Source of the DNA: Corynespora cassiicola
Lineage: Eukaryota > Ascomycota > Dothideomycetes > Pleosporales > Corynesporascaceae
NCBI GenBank assembly: GCA_022059125.1
Contig: JAEUWY010000004.1
Span: forward strand, 1,612,001-1,676,000
Direction: 5' to 3'
DNA: 64,000 bases
This document shows positions 1-10,670 of this stretch, piece after piece. The position numbers were made by a program, and so were the translations under genes. Below the pieces are notes generated by a model. That model searched no databases and had not been told where the DNA came from. It was given only the letters and a program-made list of their open reading frames with translations. The first letter of the stretch is position 1. Every line of letters begins with the position of its first letter.

Positions 1-850
1 CAGCGCTCATGGGACTTCCAAGAGGGATGGTTCTCCGACCCGGTCTTCCTCTCTGGAGATTACCCTCGGTACTTGAAAGAATACGTGGAGACGTTTCTTG
101 AGCCCTTCACGGATGAACAAAAGGCACAAATTAATGGCACAGCCGACATATATGCGCATGACGCATACACCTCGGATTTCATCATGGCTCCCGACAGTGG
201 CATCGACGCTTGTACCAGCAACGCGACTCACACGCTATTTCCACAGTGCTACAACACAACCAAACTATACGCGAACAACTACTGGGCCATTGGTCCTGCA
301 GGTGATCCGGGAACTCCTTGGTTGAATCAAGCCACTGATTGGGTTCCGGCTTTTCTGCATTACATGCAGGATACGTGGAAGCCTCGGGTATGGATATGGT
401 CTAACCCCTGAGTCTACCCCTCCGCTAATTGTAATCTCAGGGCGGCGTGGCTATCACGGAATTCGGCATCAGTGAGCCTTTTGAGGCACTCAAAGAGAAC
501 TTAGCCACCATCCTTATCGACCCTATCCGTTCACAGTACTATCGCGATTATCTAGAGGCGATCCTCATTGCAATATCCGAAGGCGTGAACGTCGTCGGCA
601 CGCTCGCGTGGAGCATCTATGATAACTTGGAGTGGTCTCAAGGCTATGGAGTGAAATTTGGCATTCAGGTGAGTCATTCGAGTTCCGTGCCATGTTGCAT
701 CGCGCAACTCGCATGGTAGATGAAGGAACTAGTGCTCTCGCATAGTGCTGACAGATTATATAGTATGTCAATTTAACGACTCAGGAGCGATACTTCAAAG
801 CCAGTGCATTTGAATATGTCAACATGTTTAATATCTACCAAGAAAAGTAA
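1..850 (+). CDS. Glycoside hydrolase family 1 (beta-glucosidase-like), 3' part only
   Basis: The window opens inside this gene. Three exons can be read: 1-387, 441-668 and 764-850 (TAA at 848-850), joined by introns 388-440 and 669-763, giving the last 233 residues. The family call rests on the catalytic nucleophile segment ITEFG, with Glu as nucleophile, shortly after the first visible intron, and on the aglycone-site block containing AWSIYDNLEWSQGYG, both hallmarks of GH1. Fungal GH1 enzymes hydrolyse beta-glucosides and related disaccharides. The visible part has several N-glycosylation-type sequons (NGT, NAT, NTT), which would suit a secreted or vacuolar form, but the N-terminus lies outside the window, so location is undetermined. 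The chain ends soon after the C-terminal barrel strand with no added domain. Confidence 0.85.
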
Positions 851-3221
851 AAAGCAGAGCTGGACGTGGAAGCTAGAGGGTTTCCCCTCGGCTCCCAGAG
901 GCAAGTTCTCCATACCACTTTGGTTAGTTTCAACGTGCAACCACAATAGAGTTGATTGGGCAAGTCGTTGCATAAAGCATCCGTGTTGTGAACTTCGCCG
1001 CTATTAGGGAGAGTCGTTATTCCCAAATGAGTTCTGCAAGGAGTATTACGCCGCAGGGTAATTCACGCTGCGAAGATGGTTTAATGAGCTACGCATCGCA
1101 CAACTCCAACTCCAGCTCTGTGTTTTTTTAACTTTGCATTGCACAACTCCGGTCCCTCCCCACCAGTTCCAACCAGTACGCCTAGCTAGTCTCCCCTTCT
1201 CGCTCAGCCCGCCGACGTGCAACGAAATCACGACCCCCACCGACGGCTGATTACCATATTCCCCAAGTGCACAAGGGTACTTTTACCACTACACAGGTTA
1301 ATTTCCGCCATGTATCCGTCTTACGGCACTAAGCCAAGAAGCCCTACCCGTCTACACATTGAGCCAAGCCTCTCTGTCTGGGCGTCGCTGGATTGCAACG
1401 AAAGAGGGTAAAAGGCAAGGAGGCAAGCCACCACCAACCAAAGGAGCGCCCCTCCCAAATCCTTCCGACGAACTGGAGCGCGGCGCACGCTCGCACGCTC
1501 GCTCGCAATCGCGCACTAACATCCGCCTCAAGCGGTCTAGCCTCGCCTCAGCCAACAGGCAGCCCAGCCCAAACGAAGAACAACGCCAGCCGAACGGCAA
1601 AGAGGCTAGTGTCAGCTGAACTGTCATCGCCCTGGCTCGAGAGGGTCTGAGGTAGAGACGCACGCGAAGAAAGCGAGAGGTAATTCCATCCAAAAAAAAT
1701 TTCAGGACGAGACAAATCTCGCTTCGCCGTCATGGAGTTCCACAGAGGCGCTGGCGTCGAACTGGAATCATCCTTGGTCTGGTCGACGAGAAGCGCCCGC
1801 GGCCATTCCAGAACGCCCGCGGACAATCTCCATGCCCAAAATGCCTCTTTCAAGCGAGACCCGTGGCCGCGGTGGAGAAGCTGAGGTGGAAGATTGGGCG
1901 AGGGGGAAGAGGGGGTGGTTGTGGTATCCCATTCGCAAAGCAGATAGATGGGTAGCATCTACCTAACCTAGTCAAGTTCGACCTCGCCAGCAGCTACTAG
2001 GCCCCTGGGTATGCATGAAGCCATCGCTATCCCATGGCCTATCCTATCGCATCGCCCATCACATTGCATCGACCTGACAAAGTGCCATGCCACGCATCTG
2101 CGCTGAAAGAAAAAAAAGAGAGACCACACCGAAACCATCGATTTCACGATTCGGGTTCTGGACTAACGCGCGCCAATGCTTCTCCATCTACCCCGAGGCG
2201 CATTTCGCGCATAATCCGAAAAAGAAGAAAACCCCCAAAATAAACAACTTACATCCCCCGCAACCTAACCGATGCGTCGGGCACCGAAAAGTAAAGAGGG
2301 GAAAAAAAAAGGATGGACCCTGTCGGCCGTTGCAAGTGCCGGAGTATTCGCAGAACGGCTCATGATGATGGCCGGAGCCAAAATGCATGCGCTGCGCTGC
2401 GCAGCCAGTGGGTTTGCTTATTCTGGCGCACAGCATCCAGGCTCAGCCCACCTCAGCCCCCTCCACAAAACCCAGTCTCGCTTCATCCCGTGCATAACAT
2501 GGCGTAGCGTAGCACGTGCCGTGCATCCAGATTAACGTTGGCACCACGGGGCTACAGCAGGGCTACAGCAGCGGACCGAATGCATCTGATCGGGGCGCGC
2601 GATGGAGGCTGAGGTGCAGAAGCTTGATCGAAGTGTGGGAGCCGCGAGGCGGGAGCACCACCATGCACGTTTCCAGGTGAATCATGAACAAACACACTGC
2701 ACTGGCACTAAGGGGGAGGTACGGATCATGGTGAAGGCGCAGATGATTGTATTAAGTATGCTGATAACGGGACTGGTAGGCGCCATGTCTCCAGCCACCG
2801 GCCAAAGAAATGCAAGAAGGGTATATTGGAAGAGAAAACAATGCCGAATACCTAGCAACGCCTTTTGTCCAGCCTCCAGTTCATCAAATGACCATTGGTA
2901 AACTTCCTGAACGCCCATAATGCCCCGTGCCGCGCGTCTGAGCAGCTCCCACCAAGGCAAAGCCGTGCTACCATGCAATGTGTGCAATCCCGATAGATGC
3001 CCATTGTTCGCTAAAGAAAAAGAAAATGCTGCCGTGTGTGCAAATGATCAGTTGGAAAGTGCGGAGTGCTGTGCCGAACAGATGATAATGGCAACGCTGT
3101 GGCGTTGCTAACTTTTGTAAGTAATGCGACTTTTTACCGCCCCGGAGAAGGGAGGGACGATGTTGCCACACCCCACTCATAGATCGAGACTTGCCTCATT
3201 ATACAGTGACGATCAGCTCGA
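851..3221. other. Tail-to-tail intergenic region, 2.4 kb
   Basis: This region lies between the ends of the GH1 gene and the minus-strand MIF gene. The ORFs in it are short, overlap on both strands, and are rich in Arg/Pro/Ser from low-complexity DNA (for example CGCTCGCACGCTCGCTCGC near 1490-1510). It is long for two converging 3' ends, so an unrecognised non-coding transcript or small gene is possible. The only weak candidate is the ORF at 2728-2901. Confidence 0.5.
2728..2901 (+). CDS. Doubtful small ORF with a signal-peptide-like start
   Basis: An ATG at 2728 opens a 57-residue frame. After a basic residue it has a hydrophobic stretch (MIVLSMLITGLVGAM), then a short basic tail with two cysteines. 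That pattern resembles a small secreted peptide. There is no homology I recognise, no intron and no clear promoter, and the frame stays open upstream to 2602, so it may be chance. It is listed only because nothing else explains this long intergenic stretch. Confidence 0.15.
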   Translation: MVKAQMIVLSMLITGLVGAMSPATGQRNARRVYWKRKQCRIPSNAFCPASSSSNDHW

Positions 3222-4438
3222 CTACCGGCGGAAGATGGCAATGAAACTCTTCCGCTTGCCGATCTTGGGAGCCGGGCCGTCCTCTGGAATAGGCGGCGGA
3301 GTCAAGTTGGGCAAGGCTGTAGTGGTAGACTTCGCGGTCGACTTGTTGGCCTGCTGCTTCGGAGTCTTCTGGTTGAGTTGGCTGCTTTTGGGGGGCGTGG
3401 CCTGCTCGTTGGAGCCTCGGGGGTTCATATCGACGCCGGAATCAAACGGTCCAGGGCTAGGAAGCGGAGGGGTGACGACGGTTCTTCCTCCCGCGTTAGC
3501 CTTGGAACTGTTCCGAGAAAGCTGGATGCTACTCTTGGATTTGCCAATCCCAGAACGGCGTGAGCTCTTGGTGATGGCTCGTTTGATGCTGCCACCATTC
3601 TCCTCTGCTTGTTGGCGCTCGACGCGTTCGATCTCGCCCAGGACGGTCATGCCATTGGTGGCCAGGCTGTCCTCCTGGATAGGAACGAATTTGATGATGC
3701 CGCGGTCCGTGGGCACGCCGATGGACTCGGCCATGAAGTTCTGGATCAGAGCAGCATTGCGCTTGTTGGTGGTGGGCTGCAGCTGGACGGGCAAGGCGTT
3801 GATGCTGAGAACATAGGTGGGCTCAAAAGAGCCGCCAAGCAAAAGGCAGGCGGAGTGGTTCACGGTGATCATGATGGACGACTCGGGCCTCTGGTAGCGC
3901 ATGGACAAGTGATGCGAGAGGTCCGTGACCAAGGTGTACTCGTCTTTGATCTGGCATTGGTCAGCTAAAAATCGATAGAGGCTCGCATATGCAAGCGAGC
4001 CGAAGCGACCAGACATACGATAACGTTGGTCCGGAGGTCTGCAATAATAGGCGCATCCTTGGTCACGCGGTCGCGAGCAGAGGAGGGCGAATCCTCCTTG
4101 TAGGCGAACTGCTCCTCGTAGTACTGGCGTTGGCGGCGCGAGCTACTCGACACCTGGAGGTGGCCGGTGAGCGGGCCGCTCTTCTTGTCGACAGCAACGC
4201 CACGGCTGGCAGGACGGGGATTGCGAGAATCGTCGAAGCCAACGACACGTTCAGAGCCCTGGACCGACTTGGGGGAGGACTCGAAGGAAAAGTTGGAGCG
4301 TGAGGGAGACAGCTGATCGCCAGCATGCTCGGGCGCTAGCAGGGTGGCTCCTGCCGGCCTGGGAAAGGCATTGGCCGAACTGTTCGAGGACGACGGGCGG
4401 GACATTGTGTTTGAAGAGCCGTTGACCGAGTGAGGCAT
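3222..4438 (-). CDS. MIF/tautomerase-superfamily domain protein with disordered flanks
   Basis: Two exons on the minus strand: 4438-4019 and 3950-3222, with intron 3951-4018, giving about 382 residues. The start is the ATG at 4436-4438. Residues 1 to about 125 are Ser/Arg-rich and look disordered. Residues about 127-245 match macrophage migration inhibitory factor: a strand with TNV, then KDEYTLVTDLSHHLS, the substrate-side segment ACLLLGGS, and VPTDRGIIKFVPI near its end. The remaining 140 residues are again disordered, basic and Pro-rich. MIF proteins are trimeric keto-enol tautomerases in which the N-terminal proline, exposed after Met removal, is the catalytic base. Here the best candidate (about P130, in DAPII) is buried in the chain, so classical tautomerase activity is doubtful. 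The intron falls inside the MIF domain, which supports the joined model. Function in fungi is not established. Confidence 0.8.
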
Positions 4439-7119
4439 GTTGGAGGAACAAAGAAGAGGCGTAGAGGGCGGAGCAGGGCTCACGGGGACAGCGAGCGAGT
4501 ATGGCGGCGAGACGGGGCGGGTGCGCGTGCAGCAGCGTGTTTGTTTGTGCTGAGGGGAGCCGTGGATTCCTGGGGGGCGGTCCTGGGGGGCGGTCCTGGG
4601 GGGCAACAGACGAGATGGTGAGGCTAGATATGGATAAGGTTCGTCGTGCGACTTGCCAGCGAGCAGGGGCGGAATGGGGGAGTCCTTATCGGCGTGCAGC
4701 AGCACGTAGCAACGCAGCAACGGGGGGGGGGGGGGGGATGGCAATGCGGAGACGGGGCAGACGGGGACAGGGTGCGGCGGCGGAGTCGAGGGAGGGCGGG
4801 CGTGATATACAGCTGCACGGCTGGACTGGGCAATGGCGATGGGACGCACAGAGGGGAGGGTGCGGTTGGGGAGCTCTGCCTAATGGCGCACCACTATATA
4901 CATATTGGCGGTCCTGGATGGGGCGGGCGCCCAGGGCACGCGCGTTTTGGGAAGTGGTAGCAGGCGGTAGCAGGGCAGGCGGTAGGTAGCAGGCCGCGGC
5001 TGGGGTCGAAGCCGCCGCCACTGCGCTGGACAGGTCAGGGCAGGGCGGGCGGCCAGCGTCTTCGGCCAGCGTCGTCGTCCTTATCGTCTAGCTTGGGCCA
5101 GTCGCGGCTGGTGGCGCTCGATGCCGTCCCCATCGGGGCCTAAAGGGCGACCAAGCCTCCAGGGCTGGCCGCCTCTGCCAGTCGAGCCTCCTCTGCCCAC
5201 GGCGCCCCCATGCCCCCTTGACCGCCTGCGCCGCGACCTATACATATCCGTCTGTCATGTCTGTCATGGCCTACTCAGCAGCGCCACGGCCGCCGTCCAG
5301 CGCTGCATGCCCACCACCGCTGCTGCTGCTGCTGCTGCCAGGCTGCCAGGCTGCCCTTGTCCCATGGCTGTTCGACGCGGCACAGGCGACGACACCACGG
5401 CCGGACGTGACCCCCTCGACCTCCAGCAGCCGGCGCCTGGAACCTGCCCTCTGCTCCCTTCAAGCAATCGTCTATCCTGCGCTAGCTCCATGGTGCCCGT
5501 TGCGGTCCCCACGTAGCCCGAATAGCCTCGCTCTCTTCCTGCGCACTTTATTTAGCGCATGCTCCGCCTACCGCATCTGCTTGCTTGCGCTGGACCAAGC
5601 TGGCCGTCTGCCCGTGTCACCGTGGCCATGGCCATTCCACAGCCTGCAGAGTGGAACCGCGCCCTCGACCCTAGGTAGGGCTCTTGCACATGCTCACACG
5701 ACACCAGGCGCACTGCCTCGCCCACCCTCCCGGGCACGTGAACTGGCTCCGGAATCCAGCCGGCGCCCTGGACGCATCAGGCCCTCAACCCGCCCTGATG
5801 CAGTGCTACCCCAGAACACGGCGCTATACTCTGAGATGGGCCCTGCTCTGCTTGCGCAAGCCCATGTAGCAATCGACACCTGCCAAGCCGCCGACCTCGA
5901 CCTGGGGCATGTGCGACCAAAATCCATACTTAGACGTTCGCGCGTCCTGCCTCGTCGATCCGCTGCCACTCCAACGCCGCCATGCCGCCTGCGAACGGAG
6001 GGTGCGCCCATGACTTGACTCGACCATATTGCTGTGTCCCGCAGACCGCTCGCTCCGGCGCCATCGGCTGTCCTGCGTGCCACCATCCATCGATCCCAAT
6101 ATGCTGTCAGAACCCTTTCAGGTCGCTCCCCTACCGAAGATGCCGTGCGACGATGCACAATACTGGCTCCGCACCACCGCAGAGATTGCCTTCATAAAAA
6201 ACGGTTGGCTGTCTGTCGTGCCTTCCCCAGATCTATGCTCCATCCATCTAGTTGAAACCGCCCACCAGCGCCCCCTTTGATCACAACCTTCGCACAAGTG
6301 CCATCCGGCACACTTCCGCCGCCGCAGAATGCTCGGATCATGGTCGACGGTATGCACCCCCCAAGTGTCATCATCGCGCTGCTGTGTTTGCTGCGAGGAC
6401 AAAGCCGCCATCTGTCCCCTCGCAAGCTTGCTTTGACCAGGACGCGCCACTTGGACTTCAGAGCGGTGCCCCTCACGGCGGCTCCAGCCCACTATCTGGA
6501 CCTCCTCGGCCTAGATATAGCTGTAGTTGGCCATGTCCGACAACGGAGGCCAATACACCTTGACAGCTCACTTGTGCAGAGAAGCCGTCGGTAATGTGTT
6601 GCAAGGCTGGTCCTGAGGCATCATCCCTGAGCAGAACCTAGCTACCTAGCTACCTAGATAGTTGTGCAATGGCCAGCCCCACAACGGCCAAGTTGGATGC
6701 TTGGACAAACTTTTTTCACCCGGCGACTTGAGTCGCCAAAGCCGAGCGGGAACATGTACAGCACATCAAATCAGTGACATCTTGGTACTGATCCTTCCGA
6801 AGCTCTACTTTGAGAGTCAGATGAATAGGGCGTATGCAGCTCCGTACTTAAGGGGGATACTATACCCGTGTATCCAAACAAAGACACAATGTCAGGCCTA
6901 CTTTGGTGTTCTCACCATGGAGCGGAATAGCAGGGGCAGAGGTGTTCAGTGCAACAGCAAGTGAGGTTGGAAGAAGAAAGTCCACGCTAGGCGCGGGATG
7001 ACGACTTCGTGTCACGTGACAGCGCGTTGCGGTCCACAGGTACTCGCCAGGGAGCTCTTTGATCGTCATCGTCCTCACATCTCCTCACCAAACCCCCACA
7101 ACCCCCGCTCTTGGCCACA
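4439..7119. other. Divergent intergenic region between the MIF and CENP-X genes, 2.7 kb
   Basis: GC-rich sequence shared by two genes transcribed away from each other. It contains an uninterrupted run of 16 G at 4722-4737, a tandem GGGGGGCGGTCCT-type repeat near 4565-4605, and short GCTGCT runs near 5318-5337. The long ORFs here (for example 5218-6018) encode Pro/Ala/Leu/Arg-rich low-complexity chains with no domain I recognise. I regard them as non-coding. Confidence 0.5.
7011..7020. promoter_or_regulatory. Perfect palindrome GTCACGTGAC (CACGTG bHLH-type site)
   Basis: A 10-bp perfect palindrome with a CACGTG core lies about 100 bp upstream of the CENP-X start codon. Such sites bind bHLH regulators of the Cbf1 type. 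The yeast Cbf1/CDEI consensus RTCACRTG is matched exactly. Binding here is inferred from sequence alone, and CACGTG occurs elsewhere in the window. Confidence 0.4.
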
Positions 7120-7674
7120 ATGCCTCCGTCTAAACCTTCTGCTGCTGGCCGACGAAAAGGGCCATCCTTCAACCCGCCCCGTCCGGTCAAGGCTGCCGAC
7201 AAGCCGCCTCCCTCAAAACGCGCTTCCGCCGCAACTACATCCCGCGCACCCGCTACATCGAAAGCACCTGCCACAGCCAAATCTGCATTCGAGATGCCAA
7301 CCTTGATCTCGTCATCGGATGGCGAGGATTCCGACGCAGCTGAACGCTCAGATGCCGATGGCGACGAGTTGATGGAGGACGCGCCCAGCCACGGCCGTGA
7401 CAACAATCGCGCCCCACCACAGCCGACCGTCCAACCCATATCCCCCGAGCTGTTGAGCAGACTGCTGTATCATAACTTTGAAGACGAAAACACGCAGATT
7501 CAGCGGGGCGCCATGAAGTTGGTCGGCAGATACATGGAGGTTTTCGTCCAAGAAGCTATTGCCAGGGCACAGATGGAACGCGGGGATGCTGCTAAGGAAG
7601 GAGCTATATCGGATGGCTTCCTACAGGTCGAAGACCTGGAAAAGTTGACACCGCAACTGGTGTTGGACTTTTGA
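7120..7674 (+). CDS. mhf2: CENP-X / Mhf2 histone-fold protein
   Basis: A single-exon frame of 184 residues. The start is the ATG at 7120 in the context CCACAATGCC; an in-frame TTG nine bases upstream is not a credible start. Residues 1 to about 105 are basic then acidic and low-complexity. Residues about 108-184 form the CENP-X histone fold: ISPELLSRLLYHNFED, the long helix KLVGRYMEVFVQEAIARAQ, and the closing FLQVEDLEKLTPQLVLDF. CENP-X (MHF2) pairs with CENP-S (MHF1). The complex binds branched DNA with the FANCM/Mph1 helicase and also forms part of the inner kinetochore. The extended N-terminal tail is longer than in the animal protein (about 80 residues). A CACGTG palindrome sits about 100 bp upstream. 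Confidence 0.88.
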   Translation: MPPSKPSAAGRRKGPSFNPPRPVKAADKPPPSKRASAATTSRAPATSKAPATAKSAFEMPTLISSSDGEDSDAAERSDADGDELMEDAPSHGRDNNRAPPQPTVQPISPELLSRLLYHNFEDENTQIQRGAMKLVGRYMEVFVQEAIARAQMERGDAAKEGAISDGFLQVEDLEKLTPQLVLDF

Positions 7675-8984
7675 TTCTTGCCACATTGGCATGACGTGGA
7701 CGCTAGGCGATTGGGTTGCGGTGACGGGTACCTGACTGAATGTCCTTTTTTCGCGAAACACCGAACTCGGCTATCCTGCACCTTCGCAGTACGCAACATG
7801 GCCAGATATGAGGCGATTGCCTGGTACGGATGCATCGGCATACATAGTTTTGGCACACGATTGTACGAATGGCAGCGACCCAACGCACGCCGATCGGCGC
7901 ATATGCGAGGTTGGCAATTCCTTTTTCGGCATTTACGTCAATCCTGTTGCCTTGGAACGTTAAAAACGACCGGACTTTGGTGACTCCCAAGGCGCTGAGG
8001 CGTAACGGCCTGAGGTAACCAAGATTCAGAAATTTGAGGCGAAACTCCCCGCGAGGGGAAAGTACCCCGGCATGCTGTCTTTGAAAATCGAAACGCGTGG
8101 CTTATCGCGCGAAACGTAGCGGTTGAGATTGAAGGTCGTAATTGCAGTGCTCTTGCTATTCGTTTGCAAACGTGCTGAGGTGTGGATTTAGACCAAGAAC
8201 AACATGCCAACACCAATCTTGACTGCAGCATGAATACCCAGTCGGATGAGGGAACCGTGCAATTTCGCGAATGAGCCTCCCGAACGTCTTGCGGTCAGCG
8301 GTTTAGTCGTTCCCGGAGCTATGCGACAGGGGAGTGACCTGAGGCAGAGCTCAAACGCACGCTGGAACAGGGACTGCTTCGCGCGCTCAACGCCTGGTCG
8401 GGACCTTGAAAGAACGTCGAATTTGCACCTTTTCCCCTACGACCTCACAACAACCAACAGAAAAAAATCTCCCTACCCCAGCAAAATCTTCCCTGCGCGA
8501 TTCCGCACATTTTGAATTAGATATCACCCCTCATCTGCATGCGCGCGACAGTTTTAACGCTGTTCTATTCTCGGACGCTTGGGGCCTCAGTGCACGGGGC
8601 TACAGCAACCGATGGGGAGGCTGAAGCACGAACAGATTCTGACATGTCACAGAACGGCTCGTCATGCTTCGGATGCACTCCAACCGCCTCGTGTATGGCT
8701 GGGCAAAACGCACTAGCCAGCGTCCCGAGCAGTGCTTTATGCCTTAAGAATCCCTATAGCCATCCGTCAGGCTCAACTTTTTTTCATCATCTGCTTCACA
8801 ACTGTTGCCGTTTCCTTTTCGTCTTTCTCTTCCTTTCAATTATCTTCTGTTCACCTAATACCATCTGGCTAGTCCAGCTTAGAGCGCTAGTCGCCTAAAC
8901 ATCACTCACTCAAGCCATTCGATTCGAGTCCTTTGATTCTAGTAATTCACGAACGCTCTTTCGACGACACCACATACCAGCAAA
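7675..8984. other. Intergenic region, 1.3 kb
   Basis: No recognisable gene. The last 250 bp before the cupredoxin gene are pyrimidine-rich (CTTTTTTTC, CTTTTCGTCTTTCTCTTCC), typical of a fungal promoter or 5' leader. Confidence 0.5.
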
Positions 8985-9924
8985 ATGTTTTTCTCGAGAT
9001 CCTTCATCGCCTCTGCCCTTCTTGGGCTTGCGACGGCAACCACACACGCCGGTGAGATGGCGACACCTTCAGAGACTCTGGCCTCCGCATCAGCGGCACC
9101 AGCGGAGGCAGCACCCACAGGAGGAATGACGGGAGGAATGGCGGGCATGGGCATGGTCAACACGCACGTCATTGATGTTGGAGGTCCCAACGGATCCCTC
9201 GTCTTCACTCCAGCAAACGTCAAGGCTGCCCCCGGAGATCTCATTCAGTTCCAGTTCCACCCCAAGGTACGTTGCTCATGATTTATTTGGCCACAAAGGC
9301 CTGTCACTAACGAACAACAGAACCACTCCGTTGTGCAGTCAACCTTTGACCAGCCTTGCGTGCCGATCCAGAATGTAATGACCAACAAGACCGATGCCTT
9401 CTTCTCTGGATTCATGCCGAGCAACGCGTCTCTCGGTGCCAAATCGCAGCTCCTCACCTACACCATCCGTGTCATGGACGAAAAGCCTGTCTGGTTCTAC
9501 TGCTCCCAAGGACAGCATTGCCAGGCGGGTATGGTTGGCGCCATCAATGCGTAAGTTGACTGCCTTCAGCTCATTGCCAAGTATGTCCACTCACGAAGTT
9601 TCCAGCCCTGAGACCGGCAACAAGACTGTAGAGGCATTCACCAACCTCGCCCGTGCCGCCACCGAGAACCTGAGCCCCGGCCAAGTTGCTGGACAGGGCA
9701 ACGCCTCGCCTGGCGGCTCCGCCTCGCCTTCCGGGGAAGCTGCTCCTGGTGGCGGATCTGGCGGCTCTGGAGCCGGCGGTGCTGGAGGTGCTGGAGCCTC
9801 GCCTACGTCGCCCAGCCCAGCCCAACAGTCTACCAGCGCTGCATCAGGTCGCCTCTTCGATGCCTGCAGACAGACCCTCCTCACCCTCGGAATGGGTACT
9901 ATGGTCGCTTTCCTGGTCTTGTAA
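8985..9924 (+). CDS. Secreted cupredoxin-like protein with GPI-type C-terminus
   Basis: Three exons, 8985-9266, 9321-9550 and 9606-9924, with introns of 54 and 55 bp, make about 276 residues. The start ATG gives a signal peptide (FFSRSFIASALLGLATATTHA). Residues about 55-180 form a plastocyanin-like fold: an N-terminal His in the NHSVVQ segment, then WFYCSQGQHCQAGM carrying Cys, His and Met. These are the expected ligands of a type 1 (blue) copper site. The C-terminal third is Gly/Ser/Pro-rich and ends in a hydrophobic stretch (TLLTLGMGTMVAFLVL) suitable for GPI attachment. Such proteins are widespread in Pezizomycotina as serine/glycine-rich extracellular proteins. Their role (electron transfer, wall association) is not settled. 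Splice joins restore the family-typical HPKNHS and NAPETG. Confidence 0.85.
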
Positions 9925-10670
9925 ACCCATATTTTCACGACAGTTGGTGGAGCGGCGGGCCAAGGTTGAGCGTTGGGGTGTTGGAAGTTGTGCTGTTAGA
10001 CGAATCTCTGTGATACCATTCTGCTACTGATGTATATGCGCTGGCGAGCTATTTCTTACGATAGCTCATCATGGCTTGTGGCTTTTTTTTATTTTAAACA
10101 GATGGCCTACGGATGGGCTCATGACGCATCATCATAGAACTAGGCAATAATAACTTATTCGATTCTATCTTCGTTTGCAACGTCGAATGTCCACGTCACA
10201 CCTCACCGTCTATTTTTGTCGGATGCCATTCTTGGAACCAGAAGACCCTGGGGACTAGGCACCTTACAGGTTTTCCGGACATTGACAGGCTTTGATGGCG
10301 GCGGTTTAGTGTTCACCAGGGCCCAGGATGGTGATTGGGTGAGGCGAGCTGGACCCTGCTTGGCAGACAGGCACCCATTGCGTCACAGGGCTACTGCCAG
10401 ATGCGCGGGCGGGCAACTTCCTCACTTTGCCAATGATCGGCCGTATCGCACCTGGGCACAACGTTTCTTGATTTTGCCGCCTCGCAGACGCTGGACGTCC
10501 ACGTCCACGTCCGCCACCTTCATCTATCGCCACTCAGCCTCGACCGTTTCAACCACCACCCACCTGGACACAGCGTCTCGCGGCCCTGGAGTCTTAGAAC
10601 CGCACCTAACCATCTCGCACACCCGCCATTCCCTCCTCTGCCGTAATATTATCTTTAAACCGACCCCACC
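9925..10670. other. Intergenic region, 0.75 kb
   Basis: It holds the 3' end of the cupredoxin gene, including a T-run and ATTTTAAA near 10085-10100, and the promoter of the thaumatin-like gene. I see no further gene. Confidence 0.5.

Noticed and set aside
4501..6018. Several 100-266 codon ORFs on both strands between the MIF and CENP-X genes
   Set aside because: Low-complexity Pro/Ala/Arg/Gly chains overlapping in many frames, with no domain or splice logic.
8915..8940. GATTCGAGTCC, resembling the B box of a tRNA gene
   Set aside because: No matching A box or cloverleaf could be built around it, and it lies in the leader of the cupredoxin gene.
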